This document shows positions 50,214 to 62,300 of a stretch of 64,000 nt of DNA, one piece after another (the first letter of the stretch is position 1; every line of letters starts with the position of its first letter). The translations under genes were made by a program, and so were the position numbers. The notes beneath the pieces were generated by a model. The model was not told where the DNA came from, did not search any database, and was given only the letters and a program-made list of their open reading frames with translations. This DNA is from Sclerodactyla briareus (lineage: Eukaryota > Echinodermata > Holothuroidea > Dendrochirotida > Sclerodactylidae): contig JAODTK010001854.1 of the NCBI GenBank assembly GCA_026419785.1, positions 1-64,000 on the forward strand, given 5' to 3'.

Positions 50214-50515
50214 TTACCAACCAAGTGACAAAAGAACTAACAATGGGATCTGATTGAAAACTTACAAATTTGTTCACAAGATATGAAAGAATAATTTCAT
50301 CAGTTTCATTCATGAATACCAACTAATATTTTTCTGCTATAATGGTGCAAAGTATCAGCATTTACTTATAAAGTCAATGGTCGACCTTTGCATCGTTACT
50401 CTGGTGACGTCATCAGTCAGGATGAAAATTTATTCAACTAAAAAGAATAACTCAACAAGGGAACATGCCGGAATCGCACAATTTTGGTTGTAGGGTTTTG
50501 ATCATGTTGCATGAC
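50214..50515 (+). repeat. ~290-bp dispersed repeat, copy 2
   Basis: Ordered match to 43187-43475, including 'gtgacaaaagaactaac', 'atgggatctgattgaaaac' and 'tgctataatggtgcaaa'. Confidence 0.75.
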
Positions 50516-50840
50516 CATTGAACTTTAGCGCGATTCAACCATTCGAAACGCACTTTGGAGGACAGTATTCTTCTCCGCTTTCCACCTCTGCGATTTTCAT
50601 TATCGGCATGAGCGCCCTCTATTTATAGACCGAACTTCTGGTTCAGATTCTAGACAGGCAAACGAGAATCGGAGCTACGCCACCATTCGGATGGGCTAAA
50701 TAGGAGAGCGAACAAGATCAGACGAATTGATGTGGACTACAGCAAAAGTTGGGGTAAATTGAATTGACCGTTTTCTCGATCATTTCATAATTACTCAATT
50801 GAGAACAGGGAATTTCAAAGAGAGAACGACTGTACGTTTC
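50516..50840. other. No recognised gene
   Basis: Nothing recognised. Confidence 0.4.
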
Positions 50841-51022
50841 GTGACCGGACAATTCCCACCCGGACAATGCCCACCCGGACAATTCCCACCCGGACAATTC
50901 CCCCTCAACGGAATGTTTTTTGTGGTCAGAATTAGGGTTTGGATCCTACGTTAGGGTCATGTTTGGGTGGGAATTGTCCGGGTGGGAATTGTCCGGGGGG
51001 GGAGTGTCCGGGAACCGTATGT
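50830..51022. mobile_element. Palindromic element with tandem CCGGACAATTCCCAC arms
   Basis: The left arm (50845-50904) is four tandem 15-bp units of CCGGACAATTCCCAC type. The right arm (50965-51015) carries about three units in inverted orientation (GTGGGAATTGTCCGG). They flank an AT-rich spacer of about 60 bp. Just outside the arms, 'tacgtttcgtga' on the left and the inverse of 'gaaccgta' on the right extend the symmetry. It carries no coding. Class is unknown; by structure it is MITE-like. Confidence 0.8.
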
Positions 51023-51860
51023 TTTTGAGATCCTGTTCGGAATATGTTCCACTGGCGCATCGCTGATTCCAATTTTTTCTCCCCAATTTTAGCCACGGTT
51101 CCGAAATAGTGACAGTGACTATATACTGACGACGTGAAACAGGATATTACGTGGTAATACTTCACAAGCTGCTGGCTTGCTGCAGCCTGCAGTAGCTAAT
51201 AAGAAAGCATTTGGACCGGGATTCTCGGTCACTATAGAGGTTATTTGATATTTATTTGAGTTACCTGTACTCGGAAATAGCCAACAGGCTTCCACTAGAA
51301 AAATGAGGGTTATTAAGGAAGGGACGACCTCCGAATATCATTGCATTGCAATGAAATTGTGTACACAAGGAGAGGAACGCAACACGAACAAGAAAGCAAA
51401 GACGTGTAGTGATTCCTTGCCATGCCCTCCAGAAAGTGGGACTGAACGTTTCACAACTTTGAGAGGCTGGAATAGAGAAAAATCACTCGAAAAAAAATCA
51501 CTACTCGCAAGAGTGTGAGTTTAATTCTTCAGAAGAGTGATTGCCACCAGGATCGATCCTAATTTAAAGAGAGTGATACCTGGAGGCAACTGAATTTTCA
51601 TTCTTGTTCGAGTAAAATTTTGAAAAATTCAGTCTCACATTTGTAACACTGCGGTACTTCTGTAACACTTGAACTGCCTTGAGCTTGAACTGTCGGATGG
51701 ATTCAATAGAGTTCTCTCCCTCTCTCTTTCTCTCCATATTTCGCAACCAACACATAGAATTCAGGAGGTTGATTGATGTTTGCATTCCTCAGATGTCGGA
51801 ATGAGCAGTTTTCTCCAAAATCTTACCTCTTTTGACCTTGAAAGACTAACGGCCATGACA
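51023..51860. other. No recognised gene
   Basis: The 71-codon frame at 51303-51518 shows no domain. Sequence from about 51780 may be the degraded 5' side of the LINE that follows. Confidence 0.35.
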
Positions 51861-51869
51861 AAGGCTTTA

Positions 51870-53430
51870 AAACTCTACAAGAAGGTGTTTCGGATGATTG
51901 GAGGAGAGCAAATGTTTCTCCAATTTCCAAGGAAGGCAACCGGTCTTTTCCTTGTAATTACAGGTCAGTGAGTCTTGAGGACGGAATGTCTGCGCGCTCA
52001 ACTGTTCCACCAATAAGACTCGAGGGCGTATGAGTGGCACAAGAAGTCGGGTAAAAAATCGGATCGTGTAAATGGCCTTACCTGTGTTGTCTGCAAGGTG
52101 TTAGAATCCATCATTCGGGATCCATATTGTCGATTTTTTCAATGAGTATAGTGAATATAAGGTTTTTTCTTTAAAAAATCGGGTTGTCAGCATTGTTCAG
52201 GAAAAATCGTTCGTGTTTGACTAATCTCTTAGAATTTATGGAAAATGTTACTAGTGCAGTTGACAACGGCAGTGCTTCCAAAAAGCTTTCGTCAAGGTTC
52301 CTCATGAGGGCTCTTGCTTAAATTGAAAAGTTTTGGCATTAGGGGAATGTCCTTGAGTGAATTCGTCAGTGGTTTCTCAATAGGGAACAACGAGTTGTTA
52401 TCAATGGGCGTTCGTCTCCTTGCCAAAAGGTCACTAGTGGTGATTCCCAAGGATCGGTTCTTGTGCCTTTACTTTTTCTGGCGTATATTGACAATCTCGA
52501 ATATTCGGTGCATTCCAGAGTTAAAAAGTTTGCGGACGATACCAAGTTTGTATCGGGAGGTTGCTTCGAACGATGATGTTGCAATTGTCCAAAGGGATCT
52601 TGATTTGATCTCCAAATGGTCTTTCGATTGGCAAATGTTTTTCAATGCCGATAAGTGCAAAGCTATGCATGTTGGTTTCCACAATCGCAACTTCTTTGAA
52701 GTTATATGGGCAAAATATTCATCAGGTGAATTAAAAAAAGGACCTCGATGTTCAATTTGATCTTCTTTGGGAAAACCTTCTAAGCAGTGTGCTGAAGCTG
52801 CTAGGAAGGTCACTGGATTCTTGGCTGATTAGACGTCACTTCAGTTTCCTATTGTTTGTCAGGCTGATTAAGGCAGCTGGTGAGACCTCACCTGGAGTAT
52901 TCTTTCCAAGTATGGAATCCATATTCTTCGAAAGACAAAGCGTAATTGATAAAGTTCAGCAGAGGGCCGCTAGATTAATCCACTGTCGTTAGATATTACC
53001 TCACGAGGAAAGATTAAGGCGTCTTGGTCCAACTCGATGGAGCTGAGACGAATTCGAAGTGAATTTGATTCAGGTTTCAAAAATTGTTCATGGATTCGAG
53101 GGCCGTTCCTTCCATCATTTCTTTGAGTTTTCCAAAGTTACACCAATATGGGTCCTTCATCAATCTTCGTGGTAAACGCTGTAGATTGGACATTCGGAAT
53201 ATTTCTTCTCGCAGAGAGCTATTAATGAGTTGAATAGCCCTCCTTAAGATGATGTTATGTCTGAGAGTGTGAATGCCTTTCAAGAACAGTCTTGATTTAT
53301 TTTTCAGAATTGCGGGCGGATTATTCTTGGGCTCTGGGTTGTTCTTCTCTTTTGGGTTGTTGTGGTTTCAGGTTCGCTCATGAGGATTTTGTCCTTCCTG
53401 ACCCTTTTTCACTGAACTAACTAAACTAAC
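51870..53430 (+). pseudogene. Jockey/CR1-type LINE reverse transcriptase remnant
   Basis: Ordered blocks of a non-LTR retrotransposon ORF2 are visible across several frames. They are 'DWRRANVSPI' (about 51895), 'NYRSVSL' (about 51950), 'VVCKVLESIIRD' (about 52097), a degraded 'KVPHE' block near 52300 leading into 'LKSFGIRG' (about 52325), 'SQGSVLVPL' (about 52448), and the catalytic 'FADDTKF' (52529-52549) with both aspartates. Next come 'ISKWSFDWQMFFNADKCK' (about 52610), 'IDKVQQRAARLIH' (about 52950), 'LPHEERLRRLG' (about 52998) and 'FEFSKV' (about 53120). The endonuclease domain is missing or unrecognisable. Frameshifts and an in-frame stop at about 52990 make it non-functional as written. 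Confidence 0.8.
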
Positions 53431-54180
53431 GAATGAGGTTCGCCCTCTTTATTACTGTAGCATGCCTGTCTCACATTATTCTAATATCTTTGGCTCCCAA
53501 CCACTCCTCCGGCCTCTCTTGACCTGCAATGACCTTGATGACCCGATTTTTTTTTTAAATATTTTCAGTACACCCTACTCCTATCACGGATGCGTCCGTT
53601 AGGGTTCTGAGTAAGAGGGAGGTAAGCTTAGAGAAATCTCGTAATATGTTAAATTAGGTGGACAAATACCTTCGGTCTCCTTAAAGAAATGTTTCGTTTC
53701 AAACCGCTACTATAGGCTTGAAACCCACAGGTGTAATTGGCTGTTTCTAACCCCGCCCGTATGAAATTAACGAGTAAAACAAATAGAAACCATAGCAACT
53801 CTTTAGTTGTCGTTACTTGTGTCAGCAGAATAGGTTTGAGAGACACCGATGTCGAGTATTCAACAGTTAAAAAATTCACTTCCCAAAGCTCCGTTCACTC
53901 ATTCAGATCGACACCGCACAAAAGGGAGACCACCACCACCGTCTCACCGTGGGCAATCAACACTTAGGCATCGGCTGATGGGTAAATCCTCAACGTATAT
54001 AACCCCTCATTCGAGCAAACAGTGGATGGCGTTGTGTGGTCTATTTGAAACGCAAAAGTTTGTGATAAAATCAGTGTCACAAGAAAATGAAATGGCTATG
54101 GCTGTCGGATACAGTTACGATGATCTCGAAATGATCACTATGTCTCTAACTTGCTGATCTACTAAAAAAAAAAAACAGTA
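53431..54180. other. No recognised gene
   Basis: T- and A-runs lie at about 53547-53557 and 54165-54176. Frames of 76-102 codons have no recognised domain. Confidence 0.35.
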
Positions 54181-54289
54181 TTGCGATTAGACAGAGATGC
54201 CGTTGCGTCCCATGAAGGGAAACGGAGTAAGTCTAAAAAACGATCGCCATGCTCCGAAACGCGCAAATCTGTAAACAAGTCCAGTTCAT

Positions 54290-54600
54290 ACATATATAAA
54301 AATCCAATATGGCTGCCGTCGGGTCAGTGCGGCCACGTCCACTTTCGGACCAATCTAAGCCATATGTAACATACGTACGTGCGAAGGTGCAAATCAATCA
54401 GTCAAAACGTTGAAGAGTTATTGCGCCATGCCGATGGAATAAAAGTTTCGTGAAATTCCAAGATGACCGCCGACTGAGCGGTAATGTGGTGACACCCACT
54501 TTTGAACCCATCCGAGACTTCCTTATGTCGGACCTGTGCGCCAAGTTTCGAGAAGTTAAACAATGGGTGCGTTTTAGTCGACTGCAATGATATATAATTA
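54290..54600 (+). repeat. Diverged sub-repeat array of the 'ccaagtttcg' type
   Basis: 'atggctgccgtcggg', 'ccactttcggaccaatc' (54310-54360) and 'atgaccgccgactga', 'cccacttttgaacccatcc' (54460-54510) look like two copies of one block about 155 bp apart. 'gagttattgcgcc' (54415) and 'gccaagtttcgagaa' (54540) match motifs in the GTAAACCGCC family. Confidence 0.5.
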
Positions 54601-55470
54601 CAATATTCGCCTCTAATAAAGGGACCTGATTGGCCTGAGACGAGTAATGTGATACCATTACATCATCTAACAGTGATAGAGCTAGCAGTCTCAGGAGACT
54701 GATACTTAGGCCACTCCCACTGCTAGCACTGATCTTGTATACAAAGTAACAACTTTCTTGACAACACAGCTGATTAATGACGACGTGCCCTTTTCCGTAG
54801 AGTCCCGTGGCAAATTATCTATCACTTGCGTCGACTAAAAACGCACACAATTTAATTGGACAGTAAGTGGGTTAACAGACTAAATCTTGCAATGGACGGC
54901 GGCGGAATACCCGTGGAGTGGGGATAGGCTGTATTAATTGGGTTCATCATATGGGTATGGTAATCCACCGAATAGTTTCAGATTTATACTATTTTATCGC
55001 GTATTTAATTGCGATGCAGGGGCTACCCGGGTTTGGAGGGCACGAACCCATGACCCAGAATCAGGTCATTTGAAACACGAAAACTTAATTTTTTTTTAGT
55101 AGAGGTTTGCAGCTGTTATGTTAGCAGATATGCAGTAGCATGTGTCTAATAGGCCCATCATTGGTACTTTTTGCCAATAGGTGAGGTCATTTATGGGGGC
55201 GCACTCCCCTTGGGTTCCGACCTCAACCCCCCCCCCCCCCCCCCCTCCAAGACAAATCTCTCGGTACGCGCCTATTTGCGAGGGTCACACATATACATAT
55301 ATACATACGCGCAAGCGCCCACGCATACATATGTCACCATCGCATGCAAGTTTCTTTGGGCAGTCGGCAATGAGCCAAAAAACGAGACCATGCACTGCCT
55401 TACTTTGTGCGAACACTATCAAAAGTGTTGCTCAGTCCTTACACTACATAGGCCTAGCCTGGGTTGTTTG
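54601..55470. other. No recognised gene; long C-tract
   Basis: A C-tract of nearly 20 bases lies at about 55228-55247. The frames crossing it are low-complexity. Confidence 0.4.
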
Positions 55471-55473
55471 CAC

Positions 55474-55660
55474 AGTGTTGGTGGCGTCGGCCGTACGTCC
55501 TTCCACCCGTGAGACCGGGGTTCGATATCCCGGTCGGGTCATAGGCCAAGTCTTCAAGAATGGACCCGTTGTCCTTCTCGCTGGGCTTGCACAAGGGATC
55601 TGGAGCGAGGACGAACAAGACAAACACTCTGGAAGTTGCCGTCTGCGTTATTTACCACCC
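55474..55660 (+). mobile_element. tRNA-headed SINE, copy 1
   Basis: An A-box-like stretch ('gttggtggcgtcgg', about 55477-55490) precedes a good B box 'GGTTCGATATCC' (55519-55530). The body reads 'ggtcgggtcatag', 'tcaagaatgg', 'ccttctcgctggg', 'gagcgaggac' and ends 'gttgccgtctgcgttattt' at about 55655. The same body order appears on the other strand at 57930-58137. A C-tract follows. Confidence 0.7.
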
Positions 55661-56059
55661 CCCCCCCACAATTAAGGGGTACCGCCAAAGGGCATTGCCT
55701 TTTCCTTACCTTGAGGGATTCGCAGCGGAACTAGTGCATATATTCCGGTCAGCCTGAATATATGGGCAGGCAAACTCTTAACGAAACTGCGAATCAGAGT
55801 CAAGTCGGCTGGCGATGCTGGTAGTGTGTAAAACATTGTTGATATTGGAGACGCATTTCATAGTATATTCCCTATTAGTTTTCGTCAGTTCGTTGAACTG
55901 TACACACCTGGTCTTCTCAGCTCAAATAGTCACTCACGGGTAATATTCACTCAAATATTAACAATGTGATGGCTACCCCCCCCCCTCTAAAATAATGAGC
56001 GTTGTTCTTTCTGTGATTGCTCCCCTGCTGACCGCGACCTCACAACTTTGATTTTTTTG
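55661..56059. other. No recognised gene
   Basis: A C-tract lies at about 55975-55986. Nothing else was recognised. Confidence 0.4.
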
Positions 56060-56175
56060 TATTGGCTGCGTCCTTTTTCGTGGGATACTTGCCGACAAGG
56101 GGATCGAACCTACACAAGGCCAGTCGAGGGTGCAGGAGCTGGTTACTCTACTGCCCCTTTTTCCGAGGAATGAAG
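56060..56175 (-). mobile_element. tRNA-like SINE head, minus strand
   Basis: On the minus strand 'gcagtagagtaaccag' (56139-56154) acts as an A box and 'GGTTCGATCCCC' (56099-56110) as a B box. It continues 'ttgtcggcaagtatccc' and ends in A/T-rich sequence. The tail differs from the SINE at 55474, so it may be another family or a tRNA pseudogene. Confidence 0.55.
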
Positions 56176-57187
56176 CGCTTGTATTGGGAGTCGTTTAAGG
56201 TCGACGGTTACTTCTGTAGTCTTCGCAGTCGCTTGGCGATTCCATCCTGTAATGTGTAAATGTTTTTCTTTATCGCCATAGTACTTCTTTGCGTGATAAT
56301 ATATGCCATTTCACACAGATGTAAAATACATTGTGTCTAAGAATATTTTTGGTCCTTTTCTGCTACACATGACAACATTGTGGGCAAAGCGACGTACACT
56401 TTAATATACCACCTGTCCAAGTGTCTTTTGCCCAAAGTAAATCTAATAATCCGGATCGGAGGCCATTACCTGTTTTTAACTGCAACCACGTTCTGCACTC
56501 TTATTTTGATTTTACGGTTTACGAGCGATGAACTCGCGTGCTCTTTACTCGGTCTGTGAATTTGTAGTCTGTACAATTTAATTCTATAATTCTGTCGTTA
56601 CCATATGTTTTTCCGAACATTATATAGGTTTATTTATTTGCAATAAACAAAACAATTTTTCTATGTTTTCCTCTAGAATTTTTTTTAATTCCGACGCGTT
56701 AACGTGATTCTTTTTCTTCCGAACATTGCAACCCTTAGTTTTTTGCCATTTTGTGTAGTTGTCCCAAGTTGCAAAAGTGGCTTTATTATCTCCGAGTTTC
56801 CTATAAAATCCTCGAACAATTATGCACTTCTCCTCTCTCCCTCTTCAGGTTCTCTCGATTGAGTTAATTTAGTCACTTTCTTATTATGGTATTTTATAAT
56901 TTTCCTTCTTTCACAATGTGTAATACGGAATTTAAACTTTTACTACATATTTTTTTTTATTGTTACGAGTGACAACGCTGTTAACCACAGGCGCTAGTAG
57001 TTCGTATTGAACGTAATGCTCAGTCTATACCCCCATAATACAGATTCGTATACGTTACGATCCCCTGGGAGGTTCACAGTAAACCCGAAGCGAGGCCGTC
57101 ATCTGCGCTGCTTCTGCCCTGCAACAATATTTGCGTGGTTAGACAGCTAGCTATTCCAAGCGATTAACAATTTGAAGATGGTAACCG
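56176..57187. other. No recognised gene
   Basis: AT-rich sequence. Nothing recognised. Confidence 0.4.
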
Positions 57188-57253
57188 TCATTTTATTCTG
57201 CAAGTTTTTAGTCGACTGTCGCTAATAGGTTACCAACTTGCAGAATAAAATGA
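57188..57253. repeat. Perfect 19-bp inverted repeat with 28-nt loop
   Basis: TCATTTTATTCTGCAAGTT (57188-57206) is the exact inverse of 57235-57253. The size (about 66 nt, one uninterrupted stem) is compatible with either a small foldback element or a hairpin RNA precursor. Confidence 0.8.
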
Positions 57254-57317
57254 AGCAGCGATTCGTTGGATGCACAGAAGACCTACTTAAAACAACAATG
57301 CATCACGTACGTGGTTC

Positions 57318-57395
57318 ATTTCCCGTAGGGTAGTGGTACACCTTCTAGAGCGATGACGGTTTCGCGTTCAGGGTTCGAGATCCCCGCCGAATATG
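57318..57395 (+). mobile_element. tRNA-like sequence (SINE head or tRNA pseudogene)
   Basis: 'gtagggtagtggtac' (57325-57339) resembles an A box and 'gggttcgagatcc' (57371-57383) a B box, 40-50 bp apart as in tRNA promoters. It is followed by A/T-rich sequence. Acceptor pairing is not convincing. Confidence 0.5.
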
Positions 57396-57925
57396 CATTT
57401 CTTTTATTATCTTTTTAGGATTTTCATGCAGTTCATGCTCCGTGTTAATATTCCGGACTTTTTTAAATCTATTTTAATGTTAGGAAATTTGTGTACATTT
57501 ATACGGTGCGTAGTGGTTGACCGCTTCAGGCGTTCGCGTGTCTGCACAACGATCCTGTCACGTTTGACCTCAGGAACCCCCCTCCAAATTTGCTGCTGGT
57601 TTCCAAGTCCCAAAATTATGTGTTCTCAAATCACAAATTCAATTCGCATTTTCTCAGAGATGGAAAAGGCTTTAACAGAAATTCAAAGTGTGTGCTAGAG
57701 AACACAAATGGAACTTCTTTCTCACTTGAAATAGCGCAAAAGTCACGTATCACCAATCCTTACGACTTCAGGGTCCTTATGATTACAGGTTAGTCACATC
57801 AAAGTCGAAACTCTTCAATGCGCACTGCATTAATCACGTGACCCCCTTCCAAAATCGACTATGTTCACTATTCATCGCGAGGATGAGTGCGTAGCATTCT
57901 GGTTAATGAAGCAGTGCCTCGTCGA
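57396..57925. other. No recognised gene
   Basis: The 101-codon frame at 57393-57698 has no recognised domain. Confidence 0.35.
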
Positions 57926-57929
57926 CGTA

Positions 57930-58137
57930 ATGTGCGGGTGGTAATCGCACGCAGACGGCAACATTCCATTTACATAGTACCCCTACGTGAATCCGTGTTC
58001 CATGTCTCTCGTGCTGAACAACCAGTGAGAAGGTAACAGGCACAGGTAGGATTTTCTTTGGTATGACCGACCCGGGATCGAACTCCGATCACCCGGGTGG
58101 TATAGCAGACTTTCTTTCGACTGTGCTAACCTACTTT
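57930..58137 (-). mobile_element. tRNA-headed SINE, copy 2
   Basis: On the minus strand the A box 'gtaggttagcacag' (58121-58134) and B box 'GGAGTTCGATCCC' (about 58074-58086) are followed by 'gggtcggtcatacc', 'ccttctcactgg', 'gttcagcacgag' and 'ggaatgttgccgtctgcgt' (about 57950-57970). The head and the last block match the copy at 55474-55660 in order. Confidence 0.75.
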
Positions 58138-59253
58138 CGGTCAAACTTACAACTACCTGAAAATCATATTGATTTCATCCAAAATCAATTGTTAGAACCT
58201 TCATCTCGAAAGTTGCAAGGAGGGTAACACGAATGCAAAGCATAATCACACGAACAAACACACGACTAAATACATAGAACCCGACTGTCAAACGGAATCA
58301 TAAACTACTAACGTATGATGGGACTTGGAGCACAAAAACGGTTTTGATTTCCTTGATTGCCACAAAATAGCAAAATGACCTGAAAATCATACTAATCAAG
58401 CTAATCATTGTGAAATGTCATCCATCTGGTTCACAAAATGATTTCGGGAGGAATTAAGGTTTTCCCCCATGTTTCATTTAATTAAAAAATCCTCCCATTC
58501 CCGGGAGAACAAAACAGGGGAGTTTTGTACTTCATGAGGAAGCTATACGGCCCATTAATTCAATTTAATTGAACCAAGCGTCCTGCACTCGTGTTGTATG
58601 TACAATTATTTGCCGTTTTTGTGAGGGGTAAAACTTTAACCTTGACCCCGACGACGAACACAATATAATTCATGACCTCACTAGGTAGTATAAAGTATTA
58701 CTCATTTCATATTTTTTTTCACCAGAAATACCCAGAGCCACATCGATATCAACAGAACTGTGTCTCCAAATGAGATACCTGAATTTAAACTTAAATTCTA
58801 GAACCAACGATCGGACTATCTGTTTACCATGTTTCCAGACTTCGATCCCTGTGACCTCAGATGAACCTTGATTACTATCCCAGAACAATAGAGGAATCAC
58901 TTTCTTATCATGTACAACGGGGAGCGGACATCCAGTTAGTAGTTTTTCATCACAATCCACCCAGGTCAGTTCGAGTTCCCGCCAAGCAAGCGCCACACAA
59001 CGCACAACCAAAACGCAACGCCGCGTATGGAAAGCCGTTTTATAATTCTTCATTCCAGAATTGCAATATCTTACATTCCCATTTTGGATATCGTAAAGTA
59101 GCTATGTATTTGCGATTCCATAAATATATCATGAGCGGCCTATCAGAAGATACCATTCGATATAAAAACGAGAGTGTTTCCCGTTTTTTCAGATTCATTT
59201 GTTGATATCCAGAATGTTTCTTAGTGGATATCTCAGAATTCAATATCACTAAT
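58138..59253. other. No recognised gene
   Basis: 'gtgacctcagatgaacc' at about 58851 is a fragment of the repeat seen at 880 and 2360. The 127-codon minus-strand frame (58670-59053) overlaps it and has no recognised domain. Confidence 0.4.
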
Positions 59254-59366
59254 TACATACATACATCTACATACATACATACATACATAACGACATACAT
59301 ACATACAGACATACATACTACATCCATACATACATACATACATACATACATAACATACATACATAC
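59254..59366. repeat. (CATA)n microsatellite
   Basis: A tetranucleotide run with a few interruptions ('ctac', 'cgac', 'agac'). Confidence 0.95.
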
Positions 59367-62300
59367 GGTACGGAACTGACTCCATAGATATAACCTCGAC
59401 TGAGTCAAGTGAATCGAGGGAATTAGGCACGGAATTTAAATTTTGGGACACGCGATCGAGTACGAGTGAACAGTGAAGCTCATCTCTCATTCCCCTACCT
59501 AATTCCCATAGACGTGACATACCACGGGTTTATGATCAACCACAGCACCGCCCAATGACCCTCTCGGCCAAGACCACGATGATGTCGAAGCAGGTTAGAA
59601 GATTATTTCATGTTATGAAATAATTCTTTCCACGCACAAGGATATAAACAAATAGTTACTTTGCACACAATAATATGAATTGACAACATTCAGCTCCAAT
59701 TTCCGTTTTCAATTTACACAGTGGATTTTCCCAATTCTCGCTGCCACTACATGATTGGGGGAGGGCCGGGGTCATCGAGGATTATGAATATGAAAAAAAT
59801 GATGTTGAACACGTTCACGAGACCAGGGAGTTAATCAATTTCTTCTCTACTTTGCGTCGGTTCCACCTACAAAGGGAGTCATTGTAACCAGTGCGACAAA
59901 AAGGACTGACGGACAACATTTATAACTCTGGGGTTTATGAAGTGTTATCATTATCTTCAAACGAGTTATTATGCGACATAATGTGATAAGGTTCCGAAAG
60001 TGGAAAATGAGCAGCCAATTGACCATTGCCTACTACTTCCAATTAACAGTTCAAGCCTGTAGAAATGAACAGTTGAACCCCAAATTATTTGCTGTCAATG
60101 AAAATGCATATTACCGATATAAACCCATACTTGAGTGCGATGAATTGGATGTTAATCTATAGGTGGCTAGGGCAATAAACTAGAACTAAACTAAATTCCC
60201 TAAAACAGAATAAGAATATGTTGATAAATATCGGATATTACATGACATAGGTATGTATAGACATAACCATTACACATTTCTTCTACGTTTATCTAATACA
60301 GAAAATACGTGATTGAATGAGGTGACAGGAAATCGTGAATAGATAGTTGACGGTGACGCTGATAGTGACACAGTTGGGTATTCTCTATAACAATTGCACA
60401 AACCCGACCGTCTCTGACCATTTACCATCCCGAATCGTCTCTTCGTAGGCTTGTACTTGAATAAGTACTTCAACTGACCCTAAGATCACACCAATGATCT
60501 GAATGGGCTTTTGCGGGTGTAAAAAAAAAAAAAAAAAAACAAAGTATGTGAACATAGGTTCTAAAAATGAAGACTTGATTTTTTTTGATGTCCATACAGG
60601 TATGCAGTGTAGCCTACTGGTCATATACGCTATTTTATATCAATAGTCTACATAATGCAATGTCAATGTGATAGTCTCCGCTGTGAGGAACTATGTGTAG
60701 CATATGTCACTTATCATTAGCATTTAAAGACTCCGAAGGCCTCCCTAGTGTCACAGTAGATACGATACGACATTGGACATGAGATATAAAAATGTAACCC
60801 ACACAGATTCATGCGTCAAACTCCATGAATGAATTTAACAACGTGCGTTGCATTTAAATTAAACGCTTCGTGAATGTGATTTTCAAGAGTGCTCAGTTCC
60901 TAGACACTGTTGTGGAGGACAATCTTGCCAAACTTTGCAAAAGTTGAACGTATCCTCATTTTACGAGGTTTGCGTCGCGTAAGCAGCGTTAAACATATAC
61001 AGCAAATGCATTATCATTAAATTCCCATCTAGAAGTTTACCGGGAGTTCGGACTGTTTTATACAATACACAGGCAGTCAGTAGTTGCGTGTTCTTATACG
61101 TTCCGCCAGTCGGTTTCGAATACATTGAACTCCTATAAGCAAGGGCATCATCATCCCTGACCATTGCCAGCGCGGTCTATACTCATGGTAATATTGCTGT
61201 CGATTCACACACGTGTGAATAGATGCGTGTGCCACGAATTGTCATATTCCAGACTTTTTAATAATCATTTTGTGATGCCCATATCGTCATGTTCGTTCAT
61301 AGTCTAATCATATATACATTACAATGGATACTTTACATTTCGATTGGAATAAGTAACACAACTCAATGAATGTAATTCGAAAATATCATAACTACCACGT
61401 ATTGCATTTTTTTGGTGATTTAATAAATTTAATGAACCGGGATGTGCATAAACGAGAGAGAAAAAAATGAAAATGTATCACGATATATGTATATGTCTGT
61501 AAAGGATATAGACCTATAGGTAATAATTGATGCAAGGTGCCAATAATTTGACTTTATGCACTCGGGTAATTGCACAAAAATTCCTTTCCCACATGATTCA
61601 AACCACCGGTTGCGAAATAACTTCGTGGAGGAAAATAATGTTATAAATTAATTGTTGTACTTTCATGCATGTATACTTGTCGCGAGTTGTCCAGGCCTTA
61701 CAACGTAATAAATAGATTGTGTCATGCAATTTTTTGGTTTTTTGTTTTTTCAAACACTTCCACGCTGTTCCTATACACGATGCCAAAATAAATACGCAGG
61801 TATGTGCTAATCCTATAAGACATATGTGTGGCGGCAGTTGACATGTTATATTGATAAACAAACACACGAATTAAACAAATTATTAATGTTACATGAGACA
61901 TTGCCTTCCTTTACATACTTCATATGACAAATCTTCATAAATCATAATTCACCACAAAGAACCATGCAATTTAACATCTCCGTGGTCGATAACTTTAAGA
62001 ACTGTATGATTGCTGCCCCCGTCGTGACCATGTGATTCATATCCACACATATGCTCCAGACAGCCAATTCGACAACGTGCATGGGTTCAAGCTTTGTAGC
62101 AGTTAAAACAAAACATTTCCATAGTTTTTAAGGGAACGAGGATACATTTCACAATTAAATATCGAGATTTTTTTTCCCTACAGCCATACCTCCCTAACTC
62201 TAACCCTACGGACGCATCTAGTGCCCAATACCGTTTAGATTCAACTGCTCCAGAGACCCATCACACGACAGCTAATCGAAACTGAAGTGCGCGGGAAAAT

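Noticed and set aside
58670..59053. 127-codon minus-strand frame
   Set aside because: It overlaps a dispersed repeat fragment at about 58850 and has no recognised domain.
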